Positions 15,701-25,500 of a stretch of 64,000 bases of DNA are shown here, piece by piece. Positions within the stretch are counted from its first letter, which is position 1. Every line of letters begins with the position of its first letter. The position numbers and the translations under genes were made by a program. Under the pieces are notes generated by a model. That model ran no database searches, was not told where the DNA came from, and saw nothing but the letters and a program-made list of their open reading frames with translations. Source of the stretch: Antedon mediterranea (Eukaryota > Echinodermata > Crinoidea > Comatulida > Antedonidae); the NCBI RefSeq assembly GCF_964355755.1, contig NC_092671.1, positions 17,271,501-17,335,500 of the forward strand, read 5' to 3'.

Positions 15701-17781
15701 TGAAGGTCAAATGAACACCAAGTGATCGGTGAACAGCTGAGCAATCTATACATAGAAACACTCCATACGTCACACTAGCCCAAGTTGGATTGTTACTACG
15801 ACAGTCAAAACATAACTGAGAAAAAAAACCAAATTCATATCATGAACTGGAGTGTGTACTGTAAAAATGTTTTTAAAAAAATACTGTTTTATATTATAGA
15901 ATAAAGATGTTTGAAACCACTTTAATTTTTATAAAATAGGATGATATAGAAATAGGCCTAGGGTAGATGTACCAATTAGCGGTTAATTCATTTATTAATT
16001 AATGTAATTTATTATTTATTCACAACTATTAATTATTTTTCATGTTAGTAGTACCTTTAATATATTCTTTCAAAGTTACAATCGTTTATTTTATAATTCC
16101 CTAAGCTATTTCATCGCTAGCCATCAAAACAATGAATGACCTCTTGACTCCATGTGGAAAATTTCATGTCTTTAGTGCGAACTGAAGAAAGGGGGTACCC
16201 TTCACTTACATGTAGGTAAGTCACATAGTGACGTGATATACCTACAAACTGCATTTCACAATATCTCAATAAATAAAATACCTCATAGACTAGTCCATTG
16301 TACGATTGTCTTACTATTAGTATTATGGGATGTAGAAGAAAAACCAGCTAATTGGACCAGCCATGTGGCCTGATCCAATCAGCGGTAGGTTGGTTTTTAA
16401 TTAATATTTTTTCATTGTCACATTAAATGTAAATGTAAACATATTTTCAATTAATTTTAAACATAACTAGAGGGTACTCCGAGAGTACAAACCTCCACCT
16501 ACTGTAAAATTCCCCTACATAAAATGCCTCTGAATATTTTTTTAAAACATTTTTTTTATTAGTTTTAAGTGTAAATAGGCTAACTGCACACTACAAAGTT
16601 GTGGATGACAGTGTGGTGTAATGGTTATGTATCCAGCCTCTCACAGTTGAGATCGCTGGTTCAAGTCCCACTGAGGGTTTTTTTTGTTATTATTATTTTT
16701 TTTTTTTTTGTGGACCTTGATCTTTGACCCTGACCCTTCAAAATTTAACCACAATTATATGATGTGTCATTGATCATTGTGGCTAAGTTGAGAATTGGTT
16801 AAAAACTTTGGTATCTAGGCCTAGGCAGTAAAATAGTTTTTTGTTAGTTGTGACCTTGACCAATGACCTTTTCCCCTTAAATTCGAACTCGTCCAAGCTT
16901 TTTTGGCCAAATTTGGCCGGATTCGGATGAAAACTGTGGCCTCCAGGCTGTTCACAGACACACACAAACATACAGGGGTGAAAACATAACCTCCTTGGCG
17001 GAGGTAATAAACAAGAATTAATAAATATGAATTTTTGTGTTTTATTTATGTTTTTAAACACTACAATACCATCATGTTTACGTTTAAAAGTTGAACATTC
17101 TCAGTCACGTGACCAAACTCGAGTGGCGTATCAATTAAAAGTATTACCGCAAATTGGGTACCGCAAACTGGGTACCGCAAACTGGTGCCGTCCTTAGTAT
17201 TTAACGAATTATTATTAATTAAGTGGCCATTGTTTATTTTTTTATGTATTTTAATAAAGGATATATATTATTAATACGGTAATTGACAATTGTTGTATTC
17301 ACTTGAAACTATAGAATAACACATTTAACGTAATAATGAATGATTTGACCTTTTTTACCTAACCGCAAATTGGTACATCTACCCTTCTTAGGAGGAGGCC
17401 CGGCCTATAAACAATTTTAATTAGCCTAAATTTAGGCCTACAAAATACAATTGAACTTGAAATGCGGTCTAGCCTACTAAGAACTTTAGAATAATCAACA
17501 AAATTGTCCCTAGGCAGGTATTTTTCCCAGACCTCCGAGGCAATCCATTTCCTTCCAGCTGCTCACTCGACTGCCCTCTCCTTTTGGCCACCACACACAC
17601 ACAGACACCGGCCAGGCCTACTTCCTAGCTTAGATTAGCTTATATACCGGCGTCCAGCAGTATTCTGATGAACAAATACAATATATCTACAAATATTAAT
17701 GTATTAATAAAGTACCTTGTTTGATTTAATAGACTTTAAACGTTTAAATATGGTGTGAATATCTGATTTAGATGGCTCCAT
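794..17781 (-). CDS. ARFGAP2/3: ADP-ribosylation factor GTPase-activating protein 2/3, 14 coding exons, 3' end outside window
   Basis: Stimulates GTP hydrolysis by Arf1 on COPI-coated Golgi vesicles (family knowledge). Exons, 5' to 3': 17716-17781, 15697-15815, 15498-15570, 14666-14797, 14027-14174, 13783-13809, 11792-11913, 11482-11624, 10620-10754, 8976-9119, 5730-5765, 5466-5621, 3414-3543, 794-988. All junctions are GT-AG and phases join without a break, giving 542 residues. The start [19 protein letters not shown] resembles the human ARFGAP2/3 N-terminus. The ArfGAP zinc finger is intact: C24, C27, C44 and C47 (CX2CX16CX2C), then the arginine finger R52 in VHRSLG. Exon 12 holds an acidic Asp-rich run. 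The last two exons carry the ISSDxxF motifs of the Glo3 regulatory region, then a C-terminus like [10 protein letters not shown]. The exon ending at 794 has a good donor, and family members continue only with about five residues (DRYGS), which I could not find in 1-793. Orthology to ARFGAP2 versus ARFGAP3 cannot be separated, as expected for an unduplicated invertebrate gene. Confidence 0.93.
1165..1290 (-). repeat. tRNA-derived SINE (GTGGTTAACGTGCTT type)
   Basis: On the minus strand TAGCTTAGTGGTTAACGTGC (A box) and CCAGGGTTCAATCCTGAC (B box) are in tRNA-like order. The same family is present on the plus strand at 43377. Confidence 0.7.
1940..2217. mobile_element. Harbinger-type MITE, TAA target duplication (family B)
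   Basis: The left end AGCCTGATTTCCATAAAATC and the right end GATTTTATGGAAACTAGGCT are 27-bp inverted repeats with two mismatches, flanked by TAA on both sides (1937-1939, 2218-2220). The interior has a second palindrome around AATCGGCAAAGTTGAAC (2069-2110). No coding capacity. Confidence 0.8.
2335..2469. mobile_element. hAT-type MITE with perfect 8-bp target duplication
   Basis: The 135-bp element starts GGGTGTCTAGAAAACTCAG and ends TTCTTCTAGACATCCC. ATCAAATG occurs exactly at 2327-2334 and 2470-2477. An 8-bp duplication is the hAT superfamily signature. Inside are several CTAGAAAACTCAGAT motifs in both orientations. ARFGAP2/3 intron. Confidence 0.8.
3544..5465. other. ARFGAP2/3 intron
   Basis: A 1.9 kb intron between exons 5466-5621 and 3414-3543. 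Apart from the possible LINE 3' end at 4440-4615 I see nothing supportable in it. Confidence 0.6.
4440..4615 (+). repeat. Possible LINE 3' end with AATAAAATAAAA tail
   Basis: CATGGCTTTCCTCTGGTCAA to GGTAATTATCGCTGTAGG is followed directly by TTTCAATTGAATAAAATAAA. The layout is that of a short 3' LINE insertion; no coding part remains. In an ARFGAP2/3 intron. Confidence 0.35.
5766..8975. other. ARFGAP2/3 intron
   Basis: A 3.2 kb intron between coding exons 8976-9119 and 5730-5765. It holds degenerate family B MITE ends at 6693, 7053 and 7112-7407; the rest is AT-rich with nothing recognisable. Confidence 0.6.
7112..7407. mobile_element. Degenerate family B MITE and nearby end fragments
   Basis: GATGTTTCCATAAAATCGCT at 7112 and GCAATTCTATGAAAACTAGG near 7400 look like the two ends of a decayed family B copy. 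Isolated ends also occur at about 6693-6718 (ATTTTATGGAAACCAGGCT) and 7053-7075. Confidence 0.55.
10363..10535 (+). pseudogene. Decayed LINE C-terminal fragment
   Basis: In frame from 10383: [20 protein letters not shown], then a stop at 10446-10448 where the family has Trp, then [20 protein letters not shown] to a terminal stop at 10533-10535. The W-P-...-RGRP-x-x-R-W-x-D-E pattern is that of RTE/CR1-type LINE tails. Upstream sequence is frameshifted. In an ARFGAP2/3 intron. Confidence 0.6.
10951..11085. mobile_element. TA-flanked palindromic MITE (family A), copy 1
   Basis: Terminal inverted repeats near AGTTCTGTCTACACTATTA and TTTGATAGTGTAGACAGAGAT lie next to TA dinucleotides. The interior has the family motif CCATATTTGGGCATATCACT. 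Noncoding, in an ARFGAP2/3 intron. Confidence 0.8.
12197..13621. mobile_element. Foldback/MITE-like element with CGTAGGCTACG repeats, TA-flanked
   Basis: Inverted ends CAGTACAGAAAGAAAG (12197) and its near-complement TTTCTTTCTGTACTG ending at 13621 are flanked by TA on each side. Both arms carry many CTACGAAG/CGTAGG motifs. The right arm includes a 21-bp tandem repeat, AACAATACATCGTAGGCTAC, in about nine copies (13377-13540). The middle has no recognised coding region. It sits in an ARFGAP2/3 intron. Confidence 0.7.
13377..13540. repeat. 21-bp tandem repeat within the CGTAGG element
   Basis: About eight to nine near-identical units with the motif ACATCGTAGGCTACGAACAA. One unit has TTTG in place of TACG and the later units have ATATC or ACTTC in place of ACATC. 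Confidence 0.9.
14226..14344. mobile_element. TA-flanked palindromic MITE (family A), copy 2
   Basis: AGGTTTGTCTCCACTATC at the left and TTTGATAGTGTAGACAGAGC at the right, TA on both sides, with internal GGACATGATGATGTCATATC. Confidence 0.85.
15155..15370 (+). repeat. tRNA-derived SINE
   Basis: TGGCCAAGTGGTTAGGGCA is a good A box and GGTTCGAGACC a good B box, 60 bp apart. The body contains GGTCCAGTGTGCACAGTTAA and ends near ACCCTGGTGAACTGG. In an ARFGAP2/3 intron. Confidence 0.65.
16465..17011. repeat. Composite dispersed repeat with tRNA-like segment
   Basis: Begins AGAGGGTACTCCGAGAGTAC and ends ACCTCCTTGGCGGAGGTAA; CCTCCACC and GGCGGAGG are complementary ends. Inside, GTGGTGTAATGG and GGTTCAAGTCC (16613-16665) resemble pol III A and B boxes followed by a T run, then TGACC-rich sequence (GACCTTGATCTTTGACCCTG). 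No paired acceptor stem, so not a tRNA gene. Confidence 0.5.
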
Positions 17782-17836
17782 ACTAAATTACTGCTCGTGT
17801 GTCTCTTGCCAGCCAATCTCTCCTATGACGAAATCA

Positions 17837-17844
17837 TCACGTGA
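17837..17844. promoter_or_regulatory. Palindromic E-box TCACGTGA upstream of ARFGAP2/3
   Basis: TCACGTGA followed by CC lies 56 bp upstream of the ARFGAP2/3 start codon. It matches the bHLH-ZIP core (USF, MITF/TFE type), a common proximal promoter site in secretory and lysosomal pathway genes. The site is seen directly; binding is inferred. Confidence 0.4.
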
Positions 17845-18443
17845 CCTAATATTTATGACACGTCAAACATAAATATAATCATGCAGAGTAGGTCCTATAT
17901 CAGCAACTCGTTTTATATTTCGTGTTTTTTACACTACATACGGTAACCGATCAAAATTAATAAGAAAGAATCAATATTATTTATTTACAAGCTTTGAATT
18001 GTGGTGGTGGTGTGGTGGTGAGAGGGAACTTCCCTCCCCCTACCCCGAATATTAGATCTTAATTTGTGTCGCCGTTGAGGTCGCTTTTACATTTAAAAAA
18101 AACGCACACGGGAAACAGAATAAAAGGGACAGGTTGGTAAATACATTGTTAATAAACTCGTTATAAACATTTTGAAAACATGTTTGTGCATTATTATTCT
18201 ATAGTAAATAATGATAATATAAATTTTAACTAATCACGATACATCAAGGGCTTTTTCTGTGTTCCTGCATTTAATCTTTAGGCTAGGCCTACTATCTAAA
18301 TGTTCTGTCTACTGTCTGTGAGTGTGACGTGTGCGCGGCATAAGGAGGTGTAGAGTACTTGAAAAAGGACGAAACGACCAACTGCAATATTACCTTATAA
18401 ACTGACAAGGTCAATCGATAATTAAGAATGCATAAGATATAAA

Positions 18444-19322
18444 TGTTATGCGCGATTTGAACGATTTGCGCAATTTGAAATTGCGCAAAAAAAATCCTTG
18501 CGCAATTTGAACTGAAACATGTGTTTCAAATTGCGCAAGCAACGTATTAAATTGCGCAAGTAATCTGCAAATTGCGCAAGGTTTTTCGACAGATTGTGAA
18601 ATCATGCACACCCATATTTTATAGTAATTTCTAAGAATGATTCAAAATTAAAGATAAATATCGCATTTCCTTATTTTAGTAGTGCAAATATTGTTATAAG
18701 TTAGCATACCGTCGAAGAACCGACGAAGGAAAACGAAGCGGTGGTGTTCCACCAGGCGGGCGTGGCGCGGCCGGCCGGCTATACTACTCTAGCCTAGCTA
18801 GGGTCTGGACTACTGATACTGACTAGGTTACATGGCCTAGCTTAAACTAATATTAAAAACTTAATTTTTACATTTATTTTGATTTATTTCAAGTTACAGT
18901 GATAATATTATTTAATTGTAATAATAAATGTTATGTATTTATTATACACATGTTATCTTCGCATTTATTATGTTTTATTTTGAGTTATTTAGTTTCCAAT
19001 AAATTATTAAAATACCGATTGTCTGGTAGAATTTTGTTGCGCAATTTGAAAATTTACAGTTCGTTTTCAAATTGCGCAAAGGTGTCATTTTGCGCAAGAA
19101 CTATCTTGCGCAATTTACAAATTGTGCAGCGCAATTTAAAATTGCGCAAAGATTTTCTTGCGCAATTTGAAATTGCGCAAGTTGATTGCGCAATTTCAAA
19201 TTGCGCAAAAAAATCCTTGCGCAATTTTAAATTGCGCAAGAATTCTTTGCGCAATTTCAAATTGCGCAAGGATTTTTTTGCGCAGTTTCAAATTGCGCAA
19301 ATCGTTCAAATCGCGCATAACA
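18444..19322. mobile_element. Foldback-type inverted-repeat element with TTGCGCAA palindrome arrays
   Basis: The outer ends are inverted copies: TGTTATGCGCGATTTGAACG at 18444 and its complement ending at 19322, continuing with few mismatches for about 60 bp. Both arms consist of short palindromes, TTGCGCAA-AATT-type units spaced by a few bases. I count 6 exact TTGCGCAA in the left arm (to about 18590) and 14 in the right arm (from about 19037). Flanking TAAA on both sides (18440-18443 and 19323-19326) is a possible 4-bp target duplication. The interior (18600-19030) has no recognisable coding region. The architecture is like foldback elements, whose long ends are built from short internal repeats. 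Confidence 0.65.
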
Positions 19323-19437
19323 TAAATAATTGTTAATTGTACTAATGTACTATAGCGGCTAGGCTAGTAGTAATAGTAGGGTAGGGCCTACTATTATTTC
19401 TAATAAGCCTTGGTTGGCCCTTTTTTGGTGAGTAACA

Positions 19438-19546
19438 TTGTATTGATTGTTATTATTTGTTATTTTATTATTGTTTCAACATTTGTTGTACTAACTACTG
19501 TACTAGTATTTAATATGTTTTTTTAAAAAATAATTTATTATTACAG
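19438..19546 (+). other. Probable leader intron of PWP1
   Basis: GGTGAGTAAC at 19437 is a strong donor, and a pyrimidine-rich acceptor ending TTACAG lies at 19541-19546, four bases before the PWP1 ATG. This suggests a short noncoding first exon ending at 19437, placing the PWP1 transcription start upstream of that, at or near the right arm of the foldback element. Confidence 0.45.
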
Positions 19547-19550
19547 AAAA

Positions 19551-22500
19551 ATGAAGACTGTGATAACATGCCTGAAGTGGATTCAAAGAGGAGTTGCCAA
19601 AGCAGACCCAGATAAGGTACTTTGTAATGTGTTTTATGTATTGTTAATAATAATATTTAGCAACTAAATACAACACGATAATGTTTACATATTTTTTCCG
19701 CAGTAGAGTAGTTTCTAGGCAAAGCTATGCTAAATTATCACCACTACTACTTTCAGGTAACCTTAAGTAAAGAACAGTTGGAGAGTTTAATTAAATCAAC
19801 CAAAGAACAATTGGAAGATCTAGGAGATGACGAGATTGAGAAGCTTGAATCCGAAGATGAGAGTGACATGGACATGAGCGGCGATGAGACAGGGGAGAGT
19901 AAAACTCCTGAGAAGGATGGGGAGTTAGCAGACTATGAAATGCATAAGTATGATGAAGCAACAGGTACAACCCCTCATCAAACCTATTATATAGCCAAAA
20001 CTAGATTTTAAAAATTACCTGATTTTAAACTCTCCTAAAACCATACTCTTTTGGGCTGGACTAATATGTCTGGTTTTCCATAAATTCTTGTATTCAGAAT
20101 GTGTTTTTAATGAGAAAAGTCTGGTTATGGGAGATTTTCTTTTTTTTCAGAGAGTCTGTATAATAAAGTGCATATCATTGTTGAGTCTGTAGATGGCAAC
20201 AAATGCTAGTAATTTGCTGTACCAAGCATAAAATGAGACTAAAGTTGTTTGTACTAGACCCAGAACTAGACCTTGTAAACTGCTGGTCACTAGACCTTGT
20301 AAACTGCAGCTGGTCTAGTTCTAAATTCAGAATTTCTTTCAGATTAATGTTAACATAATTTGTATCTCTCAGGAAGTAGTGGAATAACGGATACATTGGC
20401 TGGATTGGCAATATTTGCCGACAACAAAGAAGATCCATATATGACATTAAAAGACCAGGTAAAGCTTTGTTCCTGCTTGGACGCATCACAAGGAAGTTAG
20501 CGGGCCACAAGCAATTTGACCAATCACGATATGATGAACCATCCAAACTGTTGTTTCTGATTTGCGTTGCGTAAATGAGGGTGTTGCACAGTGGAGTAAT
20601 GGCTATGAGCGCTCACTGGTACCCAAGGGCAAAGAGCATGAGCAGTCCAAAGCAGTGCAAACCAGGGGCCTTTACCCTTTGTGTTACACCACTGGTGTTG
20701 CAGTCCTGTACCTTGAAACTACAAGAATAATGGCTTGTAAACATTGTTAAATAAATAATTATTGTTTAAGCCACAGAGCTTTTGTTATATAAAGATGATT
20801 TTAATTTCATAGGGTAGTGACAATGAGGCAGATGATGTAGCTATCAAACCTTCAGATAATCTTTTAGTTGTTGGCCGAGCAGAAGAAGATTACAGTAATT
20901 TAGATATCTATGGTAAGCATTAAATAAAGTAGAGCCCCTCCTTTTGGGACACTGCTATTCCTGTGAAATAATGATATATGTTTTAAAAGTAAATAAATGC
21001 ATAAACCCTATTTGGAGTCACTTGTTTGAGTCCTTAAGTTGTCCCCTTAATAGGGGTCACTTGTGTGAGTCCTTAAGTTGTCCCCCCTATTAGGGGTCAC
21101 TTGTTTGAGTACTTAAGTTGTCCCCCTATTAGGGGTCACTTGTGTGAGTCCTTAAGTTGTCCCCTTAATAGGGGTCACTTGTTTGAGTCCTTAAGTTGTC
21201 CCCCTATTAGGGGTCACTTGTTTGAGTCCTTAAGTTATCCCCTTAATAGGGGTCACTTGTTTGAGTCCTTAAGTTGTCCCCCTATTAGGGGTCACTTGTT
21301 TGAGTCCTTAAGTTGTCCCCCTATTAGGGGTCACTTGTTTGAGTCCTTAAGTTGTCCCCCTATTAGGGGTCACTTGTTTGAGTCCTTAAGTTGTCCCCTT
21401 AATAGGGGTCACTTGTTTGAGTCCTTAAGTTGTCCCCTTAATAGGGGTCACTTGTTTGAGTCCTTAAGTTGTCCCCTTATTTGGGGTCATTTGTTTGAGT
21501 CCTTAAGTTGTCCCCTTAATAGGGGTCACTTGTTTGAGTCCTTAAGTTGTCCCCTTAATAGGGGTCACTTGTTTGAGTCCTTAAGTTGTCCCCTTAATAG
21601 GGGTCACTTGTTTGAGTCCTTAGGTTGTCCCCTTAATAGGGGTCACTTGTTTGAGTCCTTAAGTTGTCCCCCTATTAGGGGTCACTTGTTTGAGTCCTTA
21701 AGTTGTCCCCCTATTAGGGGTCACTTGTTTGAGTCCTTAAGTTGTCCCCTTAATAGGGGTCACTTGTTTGAGTCCTTAAGTTGTCCCCTTATTAGGGGTC
21801 ACTTGTTTGAGTCCTTAAGTTGTCCCCTTAATAGGGGTCACTTGTTTGAGTCCTTAGGTTGTCCCCTTATTAGGGGTCACTTGTTTGAGTCCTTAAGTTG
21901 TCCCCTTAATAGGGGTCACTTGTTTGAGTCCTTAAGTTGTCCCCTTATTAGGGGTCACTTGTTTGAGTCCTTAAGTTGTCCCCCCTATTAGGGGTCACTT
22001 GTTTGAGTCCTTAAGTTGTCCCCCTAATAGGGGTCACTTGTTTGAGTCCTTAAGTTGTCCCCCTATTAGGGGTCACTTGTTTGAGTCCTTAAGTTGTCCC
22101 CCTATTAGGGGTCACTTGTTTGAGTCCTTAAGTTGTCCCCCTATTAGGGGTCACTTGTTTGAGTCCTTAAGTTGTCCCCCTATTAGGGGTCACTTGTTTG
22201 AGTCCTTAAGTTGTCCCCTTAATAGGGGTCACTTGTTTGAGTCCTTAAGTTGTCCCCTTATTAGGGGTCACTTGTTTGAGTCCTTAAGTTGTCCCCTTAA
22301 TAGGGGTCACTTGTTTGAGTCCTTAGGTTGTCCCCTTATTAGGGGTCACTTGTTTGAGTCCTTAAGTTGTCCCCTTAATAGGGGTCACTTGTTTGAGTCC
22401 TTAAGTTGTCCCCTTATTAGGGGTCACTTGTTTGAGTCCTTAAGTTGTCCCCCCTATTAGGGGTCACTTGTTTGAGTCCTTAAGTTGTCCCCCTATTAGG

Positions 22501-25500
22501 GGTCACTTGTTTGAGTCCTTAAGTTGTCCCCTTAATAGGGGTCACTTGTTTGAGTCCTTAAGTTGTCCCCTTATTAGGGGTCACTTGTTTGAGTCCTTAA
22601 GTTGTCCCCTTAATAGGGGTCACTTGTTTGAGTCCTTAGGTTGTCCCCTTATTAGGGGTCACTTGTTTGAGTCCTTAAGTTGTCCCCTTAATAGGGGTCA
22701 CTTGTTTGAGTCCTTAAGTTGTCCCCTTATTAGGGGTCACTTGTTTGAGTCCTTAAGTTGTCCCCCCTATTAGGGGTCACTTGTTTGAGTCCTTAAGTTG
22801 TCCCCTTAATAGGGGTCACTTGTTTGAGTCCTTAAGTTGTCCCCCTATTAGGGGACACTTGTTTGAGTCCTTAAGTTATCCCCTTAATAGGGGTCACTTG
22901 TTTGAGTCCTTAAGTTGTCCCCTTAATAGGGGTCACTTGTTTGAGTCCTTAAGTTGTCCCCCTATTAGGGGTCACTTGTTTGAGTCCTTAAGTTGTCCCC
23001 CTATTAGGGGTCACTTGTTTGAGTCCTTAAGTTGTCCCCCTATTAGGGGTCACTTGTTTGAGTCCTTAAGTTGTCCCCTTAATAGGGGTCACTTGTGTGA
23101 GTCCTTAAGTTGTCCCCCCTATTAGGGGTCACTTGTTTGAGTACTTAAGTTGTCCCCCTATTAGGGGTCACTTGTTTGAGTCCTTAAGTTGTCCCCTTAA
23201 TAGGGGTCACTTGTTTGAGTCCTTAAGTTGTCCCCCTATTAGGGGTCACTTGTTTGAGTCCTTAAGTTATCCCCTTAATAGGGGTCACTTGTTTGAGTCC
23301 TTAAGTTGTCCCCTTAATAGGGGTCACTTGTTTGAGTCCTTAAGTTATCCCCTTAATAGGGGTCACTTGTTTGAGTCCTTAAGTTGTCCCCTTAATAGGG
23401 GTCACTTGTTTGAGTCCTTAAGTTGTCCCCTTAATAGGGGTCACTTGTTTGAGTCCTTAAGTTGTCCCCTTAATAGGGGTCACTTGTTTGAGTCCTTAAG
23501 TTATCCCCTTAATAGGGGTCACTTGTTTGAGTCCTTAAGTTATCCCCTTAATAGGGGTCACTTGTTTGAGTCCTTAAGTTGTCCCCTTAATAGGGGTCAC
23601 TTGTTTGAGTCCTTAAGTTATCCCCTTAATAGGGGTCACTTGTTTGAGTCCTTAAGTTGTCCCCTTAATAGGGGTCACTTGTTTGAGTCCTTAAGTTGTC
23701 CCCTTATTTGGGGTCATTTGTTTGAGTCCTTAAGTTGTCCCCTTAATAGGGGTCACTTGTTTGAGTCCTTAAGTTGTCCCCTTAATAGGGGTCACTTGTT
23801 TGAGTCCTTAAGTTGTCCCCTTAATAGGGGTCACTTGTTTGAGTCCTTAGGTTGTCCCCTTAATAGGGGTCACTTGTTTGAGTCCTTAAGTTGTCCCCTT
23901 AATAGGGGTCACTTGTTTGAGTCCTTAAGTTGTCCCCTTAATAGGGGTCACTTGTTTGAGTCCTTAAGTTGTCCCCTTAATAGGGGTCACTTGTTTGAGT
24001 CCTTAAGTTGTCCCCTTAATAGGGGTCACTTGTTTGAGTCCTTAAGTTGTCCCCCTAATAGGGGTCACTTGTTTGAGTCCTTAAGTTGTCCCCTTATTAG
24101 GGGTCACTTGTTTGAGTCCTTAAGTTGTCCCCCTAATAGGGGTCACTTGTTTGAGTCCTTAAGTTGTCCCCCTATTAGGGGTCACTTGTTTGAGTCCTTA
24201 AGTTGTCCCCTTAATAGGGGTCACTTGTTTGAGTCCTTAAGTTGTCCCCCTATTAGGGGTCACTTGTTTGAGTCCTTAAGTTGTCCCCTTAATAGGGGTC
24301 ACTTGTTTGAGTCCTTAAGTTGTCCCCCTATTAGGGGTCACTTGTTTGAGTCCTTAAGTTGTCCCCCTATTAGGGGTCACTTGTTTGAGTCCTTAAGTTG
24401 TCCCCTTAATAGGGGTCACTTGTTTGAGTCCTTAAGTTGTCCCCCTATTAGGGGTCACTTGTTTGAGTCCTTAAGTTGTCCCCCTATTAGGGGTCACTTG
24501 TTTGAGTCCTTAAGTTGTCCCCTTAATAGGGGTCACTTGTTTGAGTCCTTAAGTTGTCCCCCTATTAGGGGTCACTTGTTTGAGTCCTTAAGTTGTCCCC
24601 TTAATAGGGGTCACTTGTTTGAGTCCTTAAGTTGTCCCCCTATTAGGGGTCACTTGTTTGAGTCCTTAAGTTGTCCCCTTAATAGGGGTCACTTGTTTGA
24701 GTCCTTAAGTTGTCCCCCTATTAGGGGTCACTTGTTTGAGTCCTTAAGTTGTCCCCCTAATAGGGGACACTTGTTTGAGTCCTTAAGTTGTCCCCCTATT
24801 AGGGGTCACTTGTTTGAGTCCTTAAGTTGTCCCCCTAATAGGGGACACTTGTTTGAGTCCTTAAGTTGTCCCCTTAATAGGGGTCACTTGTTTGAGTCCT
24901 TAAGTTGTCCCCTTAATAGGGGTCACTTGTTTGAGTCCTTAAGTTGTCCCCTTATTAGGGGTCACTTGTTTGAGTCCTTAAGTTGTCCCCCCTATTAGGG
25001 GTCACTTGTTTGAGTCCTTAAGTTGTCCCCCTAATAGGGGTCACTTGTTTGAGTCCTTAAGTTGTCCCCCTAATAGGGGTCACTTGTTTGAGTCCTTAAG
25101 TTGTCCCCTTAATAGGGGTCACTTGTTTGAGTCCTTAAGTTATCCCCTTAATAGGGGTCACTTGTTTGAGTCCTTAAGTTATCCCCTTAATAGGGGTCAC
25201 TTGTTTGAGTCCTTAAGTTGTCCCCTTAATAGGGGTCACTTGTTTGAGTCCTTAAGTTGTCCCCCTATTAGGGGTCACTTGTTTGAGTCCTTAAGTTATC
25301 CCCTTAATAGGGGTCACTTGTTTGAGTCCTTAAGTTGTCCCCTTAATAGGGGTCACTTGTTTGAGTCCTTAAGTTGTCCCCTTAATAGGGGTCACTTGTT
25401 TGAGTCCTTAAGTTGTCCCCTTAATAGGGGTCACTTGTTTGAGTCCTTAAGTTGTCCCCTTAATAGGGTTCTATTATGATGTAATGAAAAATGTATAATA

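Larger units (their letters stand above)
17782..19550. promoter_or_regulatory. Divergent intergenic region between ARFGAP2/3 and PWP1
   Basis: The two start codons are 1.77 kb apart and point away from each other, so this region must hold both promoters. It contains an E-box near the ARFGAP2/3 start, a (GTG)n-rich stretch at 18001-18020, a foldback element at 18444-19322, and a GC-rich patch at 18740-18790 in the middle of that element. No TATA box is assigned. The promoter role is inferred from gene arrangement only. Confidence 0.6.

Noticed and set aside
16605-16680. tRNA gene
   Set aside because: A and B box-like motifs and a T run are present, but the ends do not pair into an acceptor stem and the segment lies in a larger dispersed repeat.
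18899-19336. 145-residue open frame with RNFKLRK-type repeats, and its antisense partner
   Set aside because: Both strands are open because the arm is made of short palindromes free of stop codons; it is a by-product of the foldback arm.
21012-25468. CRISPR-like array
   Set aside because: The units are directly adjacent with no unique spacers, and the context is an animal intron.
21101-25479. Long plus-strand open frames of 100-621 codons with [13 protein letters not shown] repeats
   Set aside because: They arise because the 39-bp satellite unit is a multiple of three. They sit in a PWP1 intron, are broken wherever a unit has 40 bp, and have no start context or flanking exon structure.
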